From Robiginitalea sp. (lineage in GTDB: Bacteria > Bacteroidota > Bacteroidia > Flavobacteriales > Flavobacteriaceae), in assembly GCA_024642005.1 (NCBI GenBank), contig JAHECA010000017.1:1-64000 (forward strand): a stretch of 64,000 nt of DNA. Reading direction: 5' to 3'. The notes under the pieces are model-generated. The model saw nothing but the letters and a program-made list of their open reading frames with translations, had not been told where the DNA came from and searched no databases. The position numbers and the translations under genes were made by a program. Positions 56,261 through 64,000 of the stretch are shown here, one piece after another (the stretch's first letter is position 1; each line of letters opens with the position of its first letter).

Positions 56261-57579
56261 AGTTATTACTTGCGCTTATAAGCTGCTGCGCCCTGGGCCT
56301 CCCCCAGGCCTTTGCCCAGCAACAGCTGCTTTCCACCGAAGAGGCCGTTGCCCTGACTTTGGAGAACAACCTGGGCATCAAGGTTTCATCTAACCAGCGG
56401 GAAATCGATGCCAACAACGCCGACATCCTGAACTCAGGCTATCTGCCAACGGTTTCGAGCACGGCTGGCGGGAGCATCGACCGGCAGAATTCGGAAGGTA
56501 AGCTGGCCAACGGGGACACGCGCACGGCCGAAGGAGCCGAAACCCGCCGGTACAATGCCTCCCTGTCGCTTAATTACGTTTTATTCGACGGCCTGGGCAG
56601 GTTATACGACTACAAACGTTTCCAGGAGCGTTCGCAGCAGTCTGAACTGGAAGTGCGCCAGACGATTGAACTTACCCTCTTGCAGTTGTTCTCGGTGTAC
56701 TACGAGGTGGCCCGAATCGAGGAAAACGTGGAAAACCTGCGGCAGGCGCTTACCATCTCGCGCGACCGGCTGACCCGGGCCCGCTACCAGTTCGAATTCG
56801 GACAGAACACCGGGCTCGACGTGCTCAACGCCGAGGTAGATATCAATACCGACAGCGTGAACCTGCTCAACGCCGAACAGAACCTGCGCAATACCAAGCG
56901 CGACCTGAACCTGATCCTGAACCGCGACCTGACCCTGGCTTTCAACGCAGATACCACGGTGAACTTTCTGCCCGAATTGAGGATAGACGAGATGATGGCC
57001 GAGGCCAAAAGCAACAACGTGCGCATGTTGCTGGCCGAGAAGGACATCCTGATCTCGGAGTACAACTGGAAGGCCAGCCGCAGCGGTTATCTGCCCACTG
57101 TGGGGCTAACCGGCACCTACGGCTGGAATAAACTGAACAACAACAGCCCGCTTTCGTTCCTTTTGCAAAACACCTCCGACGGGGTAACCGGCGCCGTGAA
57201 CCTGAGCTGGAACCTCTTTGACGGGGGCAGGTCGATCAATTCGGTGCGCAATGCCCGGATCGGCTTCGAGAACCAGCAGCTGCTCAAGCAGCAAACCGAG
57301 CTCGAGGTAGACCGCGACCTGCAGAATGCATGGGGAAGTTACCGCAACACCCTTTTTGTGCTCGGGGTACAGGACAAAAACCTGCAAACCAACCGGAACA
57401 ACTTCGAGCGCTCGCAAGAACGCTACCAGCTGGGCCAGATTACTTCAATCGAATTCCGCCAGGCACAGCTCAACCTGTTGGGCGCGCAGCTGCTGCGCAG
57501 CCAGGCCAAGTACAACGCCAAACTGGCCGAGTTCCTACTGCTGCAGGTAAGCGGGCAACTGCTCAACGTGGATTTCTAA
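56257..57579 (+). CDS. TolC-family outer-membrane efflux channel
   Basis: This 440-residue protein has a signal peptide (ending QAFAQ) and two OEP repeats (about residues 30-230 and 240-435), each with long helices and a short membrane strand region. Conserved text includes SRDRLTRARYQFEFGQNTGLDVLNAE and its partner SQERYQLGQITSIEFRQAQ. It completes the tripartite pump with the two upstream genes; its ATG overlaps the permease stop. Confidence 0.93.
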   Translation: MKLLLALISCCALGLPQAFAQQQLLSTEEAVALTLENNLGIKVSSNQREIDANNADILNSGYLPTVSSTAGGSIDRQNSEGKLANGDTRTAEGAETRRYNASLSLNYVLFDGLGRLYDYKRFQERSQQSELEVRQTIELTLLQLFSVYYEVARIEENVENLRQALTISRDRLTRARYQFEFGQNTGLDVLNAEVDINTDSVNLLNAEQNLRNTKRDLNLILNRDLTLAFNADTTVNFLPELRIDEMMAEAKSNNVRMLLAEKDILISEYNWKASRSGYLPTVGLTGTYGWNKLNNNSPLSFLLQNTSDGVTGAVNLSWNLFDGGRSINSVRNARIGFENQQLLKQQTELEVDRDLQNAWGSYRNTLFVLGVQDKNLQTNRNNFERSQERYQLGQITSIEFRQAQLNLLGAQLLRSQAKYNAKLAEFLLLQVSGQLLNVDF

Positions 57580-57785
57580 ATCCCTCTGCCGCGAAGGGCG
57601 TGGGCCGGCCGAAGTCCGACACGGGCCCGTGCCCATCGGCCGGGTATCCTGATTGGAAGTTGCAGCGGTAATCCGTATTTTGAAATTCGGGGGAATTTTC
57701 GGGGGGTTTTACCCCCTAACGGTACAACGGCACCCGTTTTTATCGCGGCGCTGATCCCCATAAAATAATGCGGCCGGGCAACCCC
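57580..57785. other. convergent intergenic region with palindromes
   Basis: This 206-base gap between two converging genes has no open frame of note. It contains a perfect 12-bp palindrome CACGGGCCCGTG (57620-57631) and a GGGGG-TTTTA-CCCCC hairpin (57702-57716). The latter may help stop transcription, but no long T-run follows. Confidence 0.35.
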
Positions 57786-58853
57786 TCAATGAGCCGGGTC
57801 CGCAGCCGGGGGTAATGTGCCATCGCCCTGCAAAATCCCTTCCATTTTCAAGTGGGTAATAACCGGCGGGTTGGCCATGCGCACCAGGCTAACATGGTCG
57901 AAAGCGGTGGAATCTCCTGCCGCCTGGCTGCCGCCCGTGGTCCCCAAAATCAGGTAATCCATCCCGAGGCGCTTCCGGTGCGACATGCGGTGGAAATGCC
58001 CATTGATAACGGTATAGTTCCGGCCCTGCAAGGCCTCTTCCAGCGCTTCCAGGGGGGCGGAGTCGCGCCTGAGGCCCATGCCGTCCTCGCTCAGCCAGAG
58101 CGGCTTGTGCATCAGCAGGAAGGTCCAGCGCACCTTCGGGTAGCGGGTGAGCACCTCCTTGAAATAGGCCTGCTGTTCTTCGCCCATCCCGCCCAGGTTC
58201 CGTTCGGGCATGTGGTAATACGTGGACTCCTCATAGCTGCCTTCCATGAGCCCGTCCATGATGCGAAGGGCCGTGTCGCGTGCCTGGTAGATCTGCTGCA
58301 TCCGGGCCTCGGCGTAGTCTTCCGAATCGAGCATCAAAAACAACACATTGTCGTAGAGGAAATGATAGTACCGGGGCCCGAACCGCCGGGCCCAGAATTC
58401 CCGCATTTTCACATTGGTCAGGTCGTGGTTCCCGCCCAGGTGGAAAAAGGGCATGGTGAGCCCCAAGGCGCGGGCCTCAAAGAAATCCCATTCCTTTTGC
58501 AGTTGCCGGCTGTCTTCGGTGCCCCCGTCGATGAGATCGCCCACGCTGAGCACGAAAGTCGGCTCCAATTGGTTCAGCTGGGCCACTGCCCGGCTGAATA
58601 CCCCCGGCCGTTCGCCCCCGTTGAGGTCTGAGATAATGGCAAAGGTGAAGTCTTCTTCAGTGGCTTCAAAGCTTTCGGAGGTCCAGGGTTTGGGGCCCGA
58701 TACCGGGTCGTGCTCAAAAGCCGTCTTCGGGGCAGGCTGTTGCCTGCATCCCTCCAAAGTAACCCAGGCCAGCAGCAGTATGCCTGCGATCAGGGTCCTG
58801 CGCCCCAATGTCGGGGCAGGGTTATGTCGGGGTTTGGGTTGGGTAGCTTTCAT
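57786..58853 (-). CDS. exported metallophosphoesterase, possible Tat substrate
   Basis: This 355-residue calcineurin-type phosphoesterase has metal motifs GDLID, GNHD, a His in LLMHKP and the final GHFH. The first motif, usually DxH, reads DLN (ISDLNGG). The N-terminus contains a twin-Arg segment GRRTLIAG before a hydrophobic stretch and a Cys36 after LEG, so it may be Tat-exported and possibly lipidated. Its substrate is unknown. The upstream PH-like membrane protein ends six bases before it, so the two are co-transcribed. Confidence 0.85.
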   Translation of the reverse strand: MKATQPKPRHNPAPTLGRRTLIAGILLLAWVTLEGCRQQPAPKTAFEHDPVSGPKPWTSESFEATEEDFTFAIISDLNGGERPGVFSRAVAQLNQLEPTFVLSVGDLIDGGTEDSRQLQKEWDFFEARALGLTMPFFHLGGNHDLTNVKMREFWARRFGPRYYHFLYDNVLFLMLDSEDYAEARMQQIYQARDTALRIMDGLMEGSYEESTYYHMPERNLGGMGEEQQAYFKEVLTRYPKVRWTFLLMHKPLWLSEDGMGLRRDSAPLEALEEALQGRNYTVINGHFHRMSHRKRLGMDYLILGTTGGSQAAGDSTAFDHVSLVRMANPPVITHLKMEGILQGDGTLPPAADPAH

Positions 58854-58859
58854 GTTTTT

Positions 58860-59372
58860 TCAGGGTTGGGAGGTTTTGTCTGATGGCCCGGGAGGCTTTC
58901 CGAGCGCTGCCAGGCTGGCTTTTAGGGCGTCGGGCTTCTGGGTGCCGATCAAATACCGTTTCCCGCTTTTGAGGCGGATAACCAACCCCTGGTTGCCGCC
59001 CACATTGTAAACCGTGCCGTAGGGGGTAAGCAGGCGCAGCCCGTACCCCACAAAGCGGTAGGTCACCATTTCGGTTTGCTGGATGTCTTCCCATGCGAAA
59101 CGCTTTGAGCTGAGGCCCCGAAAGCGCACGCTGATGCCTTTTTCGCCAATTTCGGTTCGCAATTCGAGGTACATCAGGAAGAAATACAGAAAAATCAGCC
59201 AGCCGGCCAGAAAGAGTACCGCGCCCTGGTCTGACAGCGGCTTGTTCCCGAAGGGTTCGCCCCCGCTGAGCTGCCCGAAGAGCCCATACCCGATCCAGGC
59301 AGTAAAAAAGAGCAGAGGGGCCAGTATCCACCACTGCCTGAACCGCTGCACTTCGGTAAAACCTGCTTTCAT
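58860..59372 (-). CDS. membrane protein with PH-like domain
   Basis: This 170-residue protein has two membrane helices (about residues 14-34 and 50-68) followed by a beta-rich domain (about 70-155) with text such as FRGLSSKRFAWEDIQQTEM and LVIRLKSGKRYLIGTQKP. That pattern is typical of bacterial PH-like (YdbS/DUF-type) membrane proteins. Function unknown. It starts the operon with the metallophosphoesterase. Confidence 0.72.
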   Translation of the reverse strand: MKAGFTEVQRFRQWWILAPLLFFTAWIGYGLFGQLSGGEPFGNKPLSDQGAVLFLAGWLIFLYFFLMYLELRTEIGEKGISVRFRGLSSKRFAWEDIQQTEMVTYRFVGYGLRLLTPYGTVYNVGGNQGLVIRLKSGKRYLIGTQKPDALKASLAALGKPPGPSDKTSQP

Positions 59373-59383
59373 GCCAATTGTCT

Positions 59384-59391
59384 TACATTTG
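59384..59391 (+). promoter_or_regulatory. -7 box candidate for the FGE-like gene
   Basis: TACATTTG matches TAnnTTTG exactly, 51 bases before the ATG at 59442. A second near match, TAATTTTC (59427-59434), lies closer to the start. The gene upstream is divergent. Confidence 0.4.
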
Positions 59392-59441
59392 AGAAAACCC
59401 GGGGCCGGGCAACCCGGAAAAAGATACTAATTTTCAGCCGT

Positions 59442-60494
59442 ATGCGCACCTCGAACTTTTTGCTGGGCATTAGCCTTGCCCTGGCCCTGTCTGCCTGCAG
59501 GGAAAGCCCTGCACCCACCAAGCCTGCCCCGGTTGTTTCCACCCCGCCCCGGGAAGTGCCCGAGGGCATGGTTTATATTCCGGCAGGCCAGTTTCTGATG
59601 GGGGGGAAGTCCGGGCAGGCCGAACCCGATGAGCTGCCCCGCCACCCGGTAAGCGTCTCGGCCTTTTTGATGGACCAGACCGAGGTCACCAACCAGCAGT
59701 TTGGGGTTTTTGTGGCCGAAACCGGGTATGTGACCACAGCAGAAAAACCGATAATCTGGGAAGAAATCAAGGCGCAACTGCCGCCGGGGACCCCCAAGCC
59801 GCCTGATTCTGTGCTGCAACCGGGCTCCCTGGTGTTCCGTCCCACCCGCGGCCCGGTAGACCTGAGAGACCTGACCCAGTGGTGGGCCTGGACCATCGGC
59901 GCCGACTGGAAACACCCACTGGGCCCGGGCAGCGGCCTGGAGGGCCTTATGGATCATCCGGTGATACATATTTCCCACGACGATGCCCTGGCCTATGCCA
60001 GCTGGGCCGGGAAAAGGCTCCCGACAGAGTCGGAATGGGAATGGGCTTCCATGGGGGGGCGCGTAGACCCCAAATACCCCTGGGGCGATGCCCCAATAGA
60101 CCAGGCCGCCGACCTGGCCAATTTCTGGCAGGGGATTTTCCCTTTCCGCAATGACCAGTCCGACGGCTACTACCTCACGGCGCCGGTAAAGACGTACCCT
60201 CCTAACGGCTACGGTTTGTTCGACATGGCCGGGAATGTCTGGGAATGGTGTGCCGATAAATACCGCCACGATGCCTACGGACTGGAGCAGTCTCCCTCAG
60301 AGGCGGTCAATCCGCAGGGGCCATTGACTTCTTTTGACCCCATGGAACCCCTTGCCGAAAAATTCGTGATCAGGGGCGGATCATACCTCTGCAGCGAGGA
60401 TTACTGCAGTGGGTACCGGGTGGCCCGGCGCATGCGTTCGACGCCCGATTCTGCCTTTGGGCATACGGGGTTTCGATGCGTGAAAGACCTTTGA
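59442..60494 (+). CDS. exported formylglycine-generating-enzyme homologue (lipoprotein)
   Basis: This 350-residue lipoprotein (lipobox LALSAC, Cys19) carries a complete SUMF1/FGE domain from about residue 40. The C-terminal signature GGSYLCSEDYCSGYR keeps both catalytic cysteines, Cys317 and Cys322, in the spacing known from human FGE (Cys336 and Cys341), and the ending GFRC is present. Family FGE uses copper and oxygen to turn a sulfatase Cys into formylglycine. Unlike GldK in this window, it therefore looks catalytic. No sulfatase gene is in the window, so the substrate is unknown. Confidence 0.87.
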   Translation: MRTSNFLLGISLALALSACRESPAPTKPAPVVSTPPREVPEGMVYIPAGQFLMGGKSGQAEPDELPRHPVSVSAFLMDQTEVTNQQFGVFVAETGYVTTAEKPIIWEEIKAQLPPGTPKPPDSVLQPGSLVFRPTRGPVDLRDLTQWWAWTIGADWKHPLGPGSGLEGLMDHPVIHISHDDALAYASWAGKRLPTESEWEWASMGGRVDPKYPWGDAPIDQAADLANFWQGIFPFRNDQSDGYYLTAPVKTYPPNGYGLFDMAGNVWEWCADKYRHDAYGLEQSPSEAVNPQGPLTSFDPMEPLAEKFVIRGGSYLCSEDYCSGYRVARRMRSTPDSAFGHTGFRCVKDL

Positions 60495-60518
60495 AAGGCC
60501 CTTAGGCCTGGCCGGGTC

Positions 60519-60782
60519 CTAGTAATACTTTTGCAGCTTGCGTTTCACATATATAAAACGCCCTACACCAATGGCCAGCAGTAGCGGCGCCATGGCGGTC
60601 AGAAAGTAGCCCAGTTCGACGATTTCGCTCAGGGCGCTCATCTTCAGTATGGCGATGCCCGAACTCAGGAAAACGACGAATGTCCTGAAATAAGCCAGGA
60701 AGGTTCGCTCGTTGGCCAGTCGGGTGCGCTCCACGGCGAGGAAGTCGGTAAGCCCCAGGGGTTTTGATTCGCTCTTAGGCAT
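60519..60782 (-). CDS. DUF202-family membrane protein
   Basis: This 87-residue protein has the DUF202 motif LAVERTRLANERTFLAYFRT followed by two membrane helices (about residues 35-50 and 58-76) and a basic C-terminus. The function of the family is unknown. It converges with the FGE-like gene (24-base gap). Upstream, TATCTTTA on the minus strand is a one-mismatch -7 box. Confidence 0.85.
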   Translation of the reverse strand: MPKSESKPLGLTDFLAVERTRLANERTFLAYFRTFVVFLSSGIAILKMSALSEIVELGYFLTAMAPLLLAIGVGRFIYVKRKLQKYY

Positions 60783-60816
60783 GGCGAACAGGGTTTTGTC
60801 CTGTAAAGATACGGCC

Positions 60817-61317
60817 TCAGGAGAGTTTTTCCACGATTTTGCGCGTATTCAGCTTGTAGATGAGCCAGAGCAGGAGCAGGCTGGTGGCAAGGGCCACAGC
60901 AAAAGCATTGCGCACGAAGCGGCGGTTGCGCTCCGGGTCGCTCCAGGCGGTAAACTCGTAGTCGTACCTCAAATAAGCGGCTCCCACGGCGCCCAGGCTG
61001 AGCAGCGCCAGGCCCAGCAAAACGCTCAGGCTAACCCGTGCCCACCCCCTGCGTTTCAGCAGGGCGATGGAACTGATAAGGAAGATCAGGTTATAGGAAA
61101 GCATTAAGGCGACAAACACCCTAAGGTTTGAATAAAAGACCACCTCAATGGGATTAAATGCCGTTATGGTATAATCGGTAAGCACGCCCTGCGAATACAG
61201 GGAGAAAATGGCAAAGGTCTGCAAGGCGGCCAGGGGCAGGTACAGGCCGGATGCCAGGGTAAACCCCCAGCCTGTGAGGGAGATGAAAAGAGAAGGCGTC
61301 CTTTTTCGTTTCGGCAT
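60817..61317 (-). CDS. membrane protein, unknown function
   Basis: This about 166-residue protein has four hydrophobic helices (about residues 13-36, 56-76, 82-103 and 135-152) with short loops. I start it at 61317 (MPKRKRTPS) because GAAATTTG, a near -7 box, ends three bases before that ATG. An upstream in-frame ATG at 61359 is in weaker context. It has no recognisable motif and is 46 bases downstream of the symporter gene. Confidence 0.65.
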   Translation of the reverse strand: MPKRKRTPSLFISLTGWGFTLASGLYLPLAALQTFAIFSLYSQGVLTDYTITAFNPIEVVFYSNLRVFVALMLSYNLIFLISSIALLKRRGWARVSLSVLLGLALLSLGAVGAAYLRYDYEFTAWSDPERNRRFVRNAFAVALATSLLLLWLIYKLNTRKIVEKLS

Positions 61318-61363
61318 GCGCAAATTTCGTGAATTCCGCAGAACTGGCAACCAGCACAAGGCC

Positions 61364-62455
61364 TTACCGGACCTGTTTTTCGGGGTTGCGCCGGTGCCAG
61401 TAAGAGGCCAGCAGGGAGCCCGATATATTCATCAGGGGCCCGAAGACGGCCGGAGCCAGCCCCATGGTGGCGATTTTGCCCAGGGAATAGGCCAGGCCCG
61501 AGGCCAGGCCGCTGTTCTGCATCCCTACTTCCAGGGAGATGGTACGGGCATCCTGCTCGCTCAGCCGCAACAGGCGGGCAAAGCCGTAGCCAAGGAGGTA
61601 CCCGATCGCATTGTGGACCATAACCAGCAGCAGCAAAGTATCGCCTATCTGCAAGAGGCTGTCGCGCCCGGCTGCCGTAATGATGACGATAATGGCCCCG
61701 ATGGCCGCCATGGAGAGCAGCGGCATGAAGCGCGCCAGTTTCCGGGACCCGCTGCCTATCCAGTGATTGAAGAGCAATCCCGCCCCGATGGGCAGCAGGA
61801 TCATTTTGACGATATCCCACATCATCTGCATGGCATCCAGCTCGATGAAAGCCCCGGCGAGCAGGCGCATGCCCAGCGGGGTGATAAAGGGAGCCAGGAG
61901 GGTGGCCAGGGAGGTGATGGTGATCGAAAGGGCCAGGTTGGCCCGGGCCAGGTAAGCCATTACGTTTGAGGCTACGCCGCTGGGGGAACAGCCCACCAGG
62001 ACAATGCCGGCTGCAATTTCAGGTGGCAACCCGCTCGCCGAAGCGAGCAGGTACCCGACCAGGGGCATGATGGTAAGCTGTGCGAACAGGCCGGCAGCAA
62101 CGGCCCTGGGCTGGCGGAAAACAGCCGCAAAATCGCGGGGGCTCATAGCCGTGCCCATCCCAAACATGATTACCTGGATCAGGGGGATGATCAGGGCCGC
62201 AAGGCGGAAATCACCGACCTGTACGAATGCTTCCGGATGGTAGAGGGCCAGGGTAACCCCGGCGAAGATCATACAGGTAAACACATAATGGGTAAGGGAC
62301 GGATGGCTGCCGAAGGCCAGGGCCAGGCAGCAGAAAAAACCGAACAGGGGCCATCCGGCACCGGCAGCATGCCCGCTGATCCACAGCCATATAACGAAGG
62401 CCAGCAAAAGCAAAGCAGCGGTAAGCGCCAGGTGGTATTTGATTCTCGCTTTCAC
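61364..62455 (-). CDS. bile acid:sodium symporter (BASS) family transporter
   Basis: This 363-residue protein has about ten membrane helices. The two BASS crossover motifs are GCSPSGVASNVMAYLA (Na+/substrate site) and SLEVGMQNSGLASGLA. Bacterial members carry bile acids, pantothenate or other organic acids with sodium. Here it lies 18 bases after madM, so a carboxylate substrate related to malonate is possible; that is inference. Confidence 0.88.
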   Translation of the reverse strand: MKARIKYHLALTAALLLLAFVIWLWISGHAAGAGWPLFGFFCCLALAFGSHPSLTHYVFTCMIFAGVTLALYHPEAFVQVGDFRLAALIIPLIQVIMFGMGTAMSPRDFAAVFRQPRAVAAGLFAQLTIMPLVGYLLASASGLPPEIAAGIVLVGCSPSGVASNVMAYLARANLALSITITSLATLLAPFITPLGMRLLAGAFIELDAMQMMWDIVKMILLPIGAGLLFNHWIGSGSRKLARFMPLLSMAAIGAIIVIITAAGRDSLLQIGDTLLLLVMVHNAIGYLLGYGFARLLRLSEQDARTISLEVGMQNSGLASGLAYSLGKIATMGLAPAVFGPLMNISGSLLASYWHRRNPEKQVR

Positions 62456-62473
62456 AGGCAGCGTTTTAAAGGG

Positions 62474-63223
62474 TTAGCCGCCGGCCAGGGCTCTGAGGAT
62501 CAGGAAAAAAACCGATGGGCAAAGCAGGCAGCCCAGTCCGGTATAAAACGTGGCGGTTAGGGCACCGTAGGGCACCAGTTTCGGGTCGGTGGCCGCAAGG
62601 CCGGCAACCACGCCGCTGGTAGTTCCTCCCATGCCGCCGAAAACCATGGCCGAGTGGGGGTTGTTGAGCCCGATGCGGGGCGCGATCATCGGGGTTATTA
62701 TGGTTACCAGGATGGTCTTGACCACCCCGGCGGCGATGGATATGGCGAGCACTTCGGAGGTGGCGCCCAGGGCCGAGCCGGTTACGGGCCCCACGATATA
62801 CGTACATGCGCCTGCCCCTATGGTTGTAAGGCTTACCGGGTCGGTGTAGCCCAGGGCCAGGGCAGCGGCCACTCCTGCGGTAAAGGAAACCAGCACCCCG
62901 GCAAAAAGGGAAATAACGCCGGCCTTGCCGGCTTTTTTAATCTGGCCCATGTCGGCCCCCATGGCCGTCGCTACCACGGCAAAATCGCGGAACATAGACC
63001 CGCCCAGGAAAGCCAGCCCGGCAAAGAGCGGGTAATCGCCCAATCCCTTTTCACCCCCGAGGAAAGCCAGGCCAAGCCCTCCCAAGATGGCCAGTGCCAC
63101 TCCCGGAATCTTACCCCGGAAGAGGAACCTGGAGAGGACCTGGGAGATGAGCATCATGAGACCTACCAGCAGGAAGGCGAAGATGAGCCCGTTTTTATCG
63201 ATGATGTTTTTCAGCAGTTCCAT
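62474..63223 (-). CDS. madM: malonate transporter subunit MadM
   Basis: This 249-residue membrane protein is the larger subunit of the MadLM malonate:sodium symporter known from Malonomonas. It has about eight hydrophobic helices with many Gly, and the segments GGSMFRDFAVVATAMGADM and VFGGMGGTTSGVVAGLAATDP are the family hallmarks. The start codon overlaps the madL stop by one base (TGATG). The gene order MatB, MadL, MadM supports malonate uptake and activation. Confidence 0.88.
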   Translation of the reverse strand: MELLKNIIDKNGLIFAFLLVGLMMLISQVLSRFLFRGKIPGVALAILGGLGLAFLGGEKGLGDYPLFAGLAFLGGSMFRDFAVVATAMGADMGQIKKAGKAGVISLFAGVLVSFTAGVAAALALGYTDPVSLTTIGAGACTYIVGPVTGSALGATSEVLAISIAAGVVKTILVTIITPMIAPRIGLNNPHSAMVFGGMGGTTSGVVAGLAATDPKLVPYGALTATFYTGLGCLLCPSVFFLILRALAGG

Positions 63224-63600
63224 CAGGGCTTGGTATCAGGGTCTGTATCCTTGCCGATCTTGGCGAGCAGGGGCACCAGCAACAGCCCGGCGAAGGTGGC
63301 GGCCCCTCCGGCCAGCAGGGCCACCCAGCCCCCTTCAAAGGCCGCCCTGACGTTCAGGGTGGCGGCCATGGCCACGATAATGGGGATGTACATGGAGCTC
63401 CAGAACCAGATACCTGCTTCCGATTCGCGGGAGAGCCATTGTTTTCTGTGCAGGTAGGCGCCCGCCAGCATGAGCAGCAGCATGGCAAAGCCCACACCGC
63501 CGATGTCCCCGTCCAGGCCGATGGCCTTCCCGAGCAGCTGCCCCAGAAATTTACCAGCCAGGAAGCAGGCGCACAACAGGGCCACTCCGTATATCTTCAT
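63223..63600 (-). CDS. madL: malonate transporter subunit MadL
   Basis: This 125-residue membrane protein has four helices and the MadL pattern, starting MKIYGVALLCACFLAGKFLG and continuing LDGDIGGVGFAML. With MadM it forms a sodium-coupled malonate importer. Its start overlaps the stop of the malonyl-CoA synthetase by four bases and its stop overlaps madM by one, so the three are tightly coupled. Confidence 0.9.
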   Translation of the reverse strand: MKIYGVALLCACFLAGKFLGQLLGKAIGLDGDIGGVGFAMLLLMLAGAYLHRKQWLSRESEAGIWFWSSMYIPIIVAMAATLNVRAAFEGGWVALLAGGAATFAGLLLVPLLAKIGKDTDPDTKP

Positions 63601-64000
63601 ACCTCCTTGCCTTGATTGGTGAACAATTCCTTAAGGGCATTCTTGGTAACCTTGCCCAGTACATTGCGCGGCAGCTCCTCCAGCAAAAGGTACTGTCGGG
63701 GTGTCTTGTAAGAAGGCAGCTGCTCTTTCAGCCATTCCCCTAAGGGGCCGAGCTCCAGGGTCGCACCCCGGGGCACCAGGCAGGCGCCGATCACTTCTCC
63801 CCATTCCAGGTCGGGAATACCCACCACCCCGCAGTCTTTCACCTGGGGGTGGGTTCGCAGCACCTCCTCGATTTCGAGGGCCGAAATCTTATACCCGCCC
63901 GATTTGATGATGTCAACAGAGTTGCGCCCCAAAATGCGGTAGCTGCCGTTTTCGTGCACGGCGATGTCGCCGGTCTGGAACCACCCGTCTTTGGTAAAGG
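63597..64000 (-). CDS. malonyl-CoA synthetase (MatB-like), C-terminal part
   Basis: Only the last 133 residues are in the window; the gene continues beyond 64000. They carry the end of an acyl-CoA synthetase: DGWFQTGD, the hinge region GRNSVDIIKSGGYKIS, and the catalytic Lys in PRNVLGKVTKNAL. Together with madL and madM this points to a MatB-type malonate:CoA ligase that turns imported malonate into malonyl-CoA. A different acyl-CoA ligase is possible from this fragment alone. Confidence 0.8.
   Translation of the reverse strand, partial: FTKDGWFQTGDIAVHENGSYRILGRNSVDIIKSGGYKISALEIEEVLRTHPQVKDCGVVGIPDLEWGEVIGACLVPRGATLELGPLGEWLKEQLPSYKTPRQYLLLEELPRNVLGKVTKNALKELFTNQGKEV

Overview
The window is chromosomal DNA from a GC-rich member of the Bacteroidota, most likely class Flavobacteriia and possibly a Robiginitalea-like marine species. 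The taxonomic call is an inference from gene content and order. It rests on a complete gldK-gldL-gldM-gldN type IX secretion/gliding core, a miaB / sigma-54 activator / lptE / TPR / secG / groES / groEL block, coaX followed by lptC, class II HMG-CoA reductase next to a GYDIA-type GHMP kinase, and promoter -7 boxes of the Bacteroidota form TAnnTTTG. I see no insertion sequence, prophage, CRISPR array or rRNA, and only one tRNA (Phe). Coding density is high. Layout from left to right: 1-464 holds degenerate ACTGCC repeats, hairpin terminators and tRNA-Phe. 465-8205 (+) is coaX, an outer-membrane protein, a TPR protein, lptC, a small membrane protein, a CNNM/CBS protein and a SurA/PpiD-type chaperone, a cell-envelope biogenesis group. 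8256-10492 (-) is the mevalonate-pathway pair. 10645-14234 (+) is a DPP-IV peptidase and a POT peptide symporter, which together suggest peptide nutrition. 14258-18354 (-) is comEC, an NlpC/P60 lipoprotein, lpxB and a small membrane protein. 18692-20809 (+) is a carboxy-terminal processing protease. 20876-21881 (-) is msrA/msrB. 22103-22921 (+) is a DNA/RNA endonuclease. 22918-28520 (-) is the rod-shape operon mreB-mreC-mreD-mrdA-rodA, followed leftward-transcribed by purH and a GAF-domain methionine sulfoxide reductase-like protein. 30777-37435 (-) is groEL, groES, secG, TPR, lptE, the sigma-54 activator and miaB. 37585-51648 (+) is an LVIVD-repeat lipoprotein, topA, an arginase-fold protein, gldKLMN, an FAD oxidoreductase, an ABC-F protein and a plant-type LRR protein. 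51823-57579 (+) is a tripartite RND efflux operon. 57786-60494 holds a metallophosphoesterase, a membrane protein and an exported formylglycine-generating-enzyme homologue. 60519-64000 (-) is a DUF202 protein, a membrane protein, a BASS-type symporter, malonate transporter madM/madL and the C-terminal end of a MatB-like malonyl-CoA synthetase. The best leads outside ordinary annotation are: an arginase-fold protein with half its metal ligands missing, directly upstream of the T9SS core; an exported FGE homologue that keeps both catalytic cysteines but has no sulfatase nearby; a -24/-12-like promoter at groES next to a receiver-less sigma-54 activator; a set of TAnnTTTG-N4-ATG start regions that predict leaderless mRNAs; and GC-rich hairpins just upstream of the mreB and ctp start codons.
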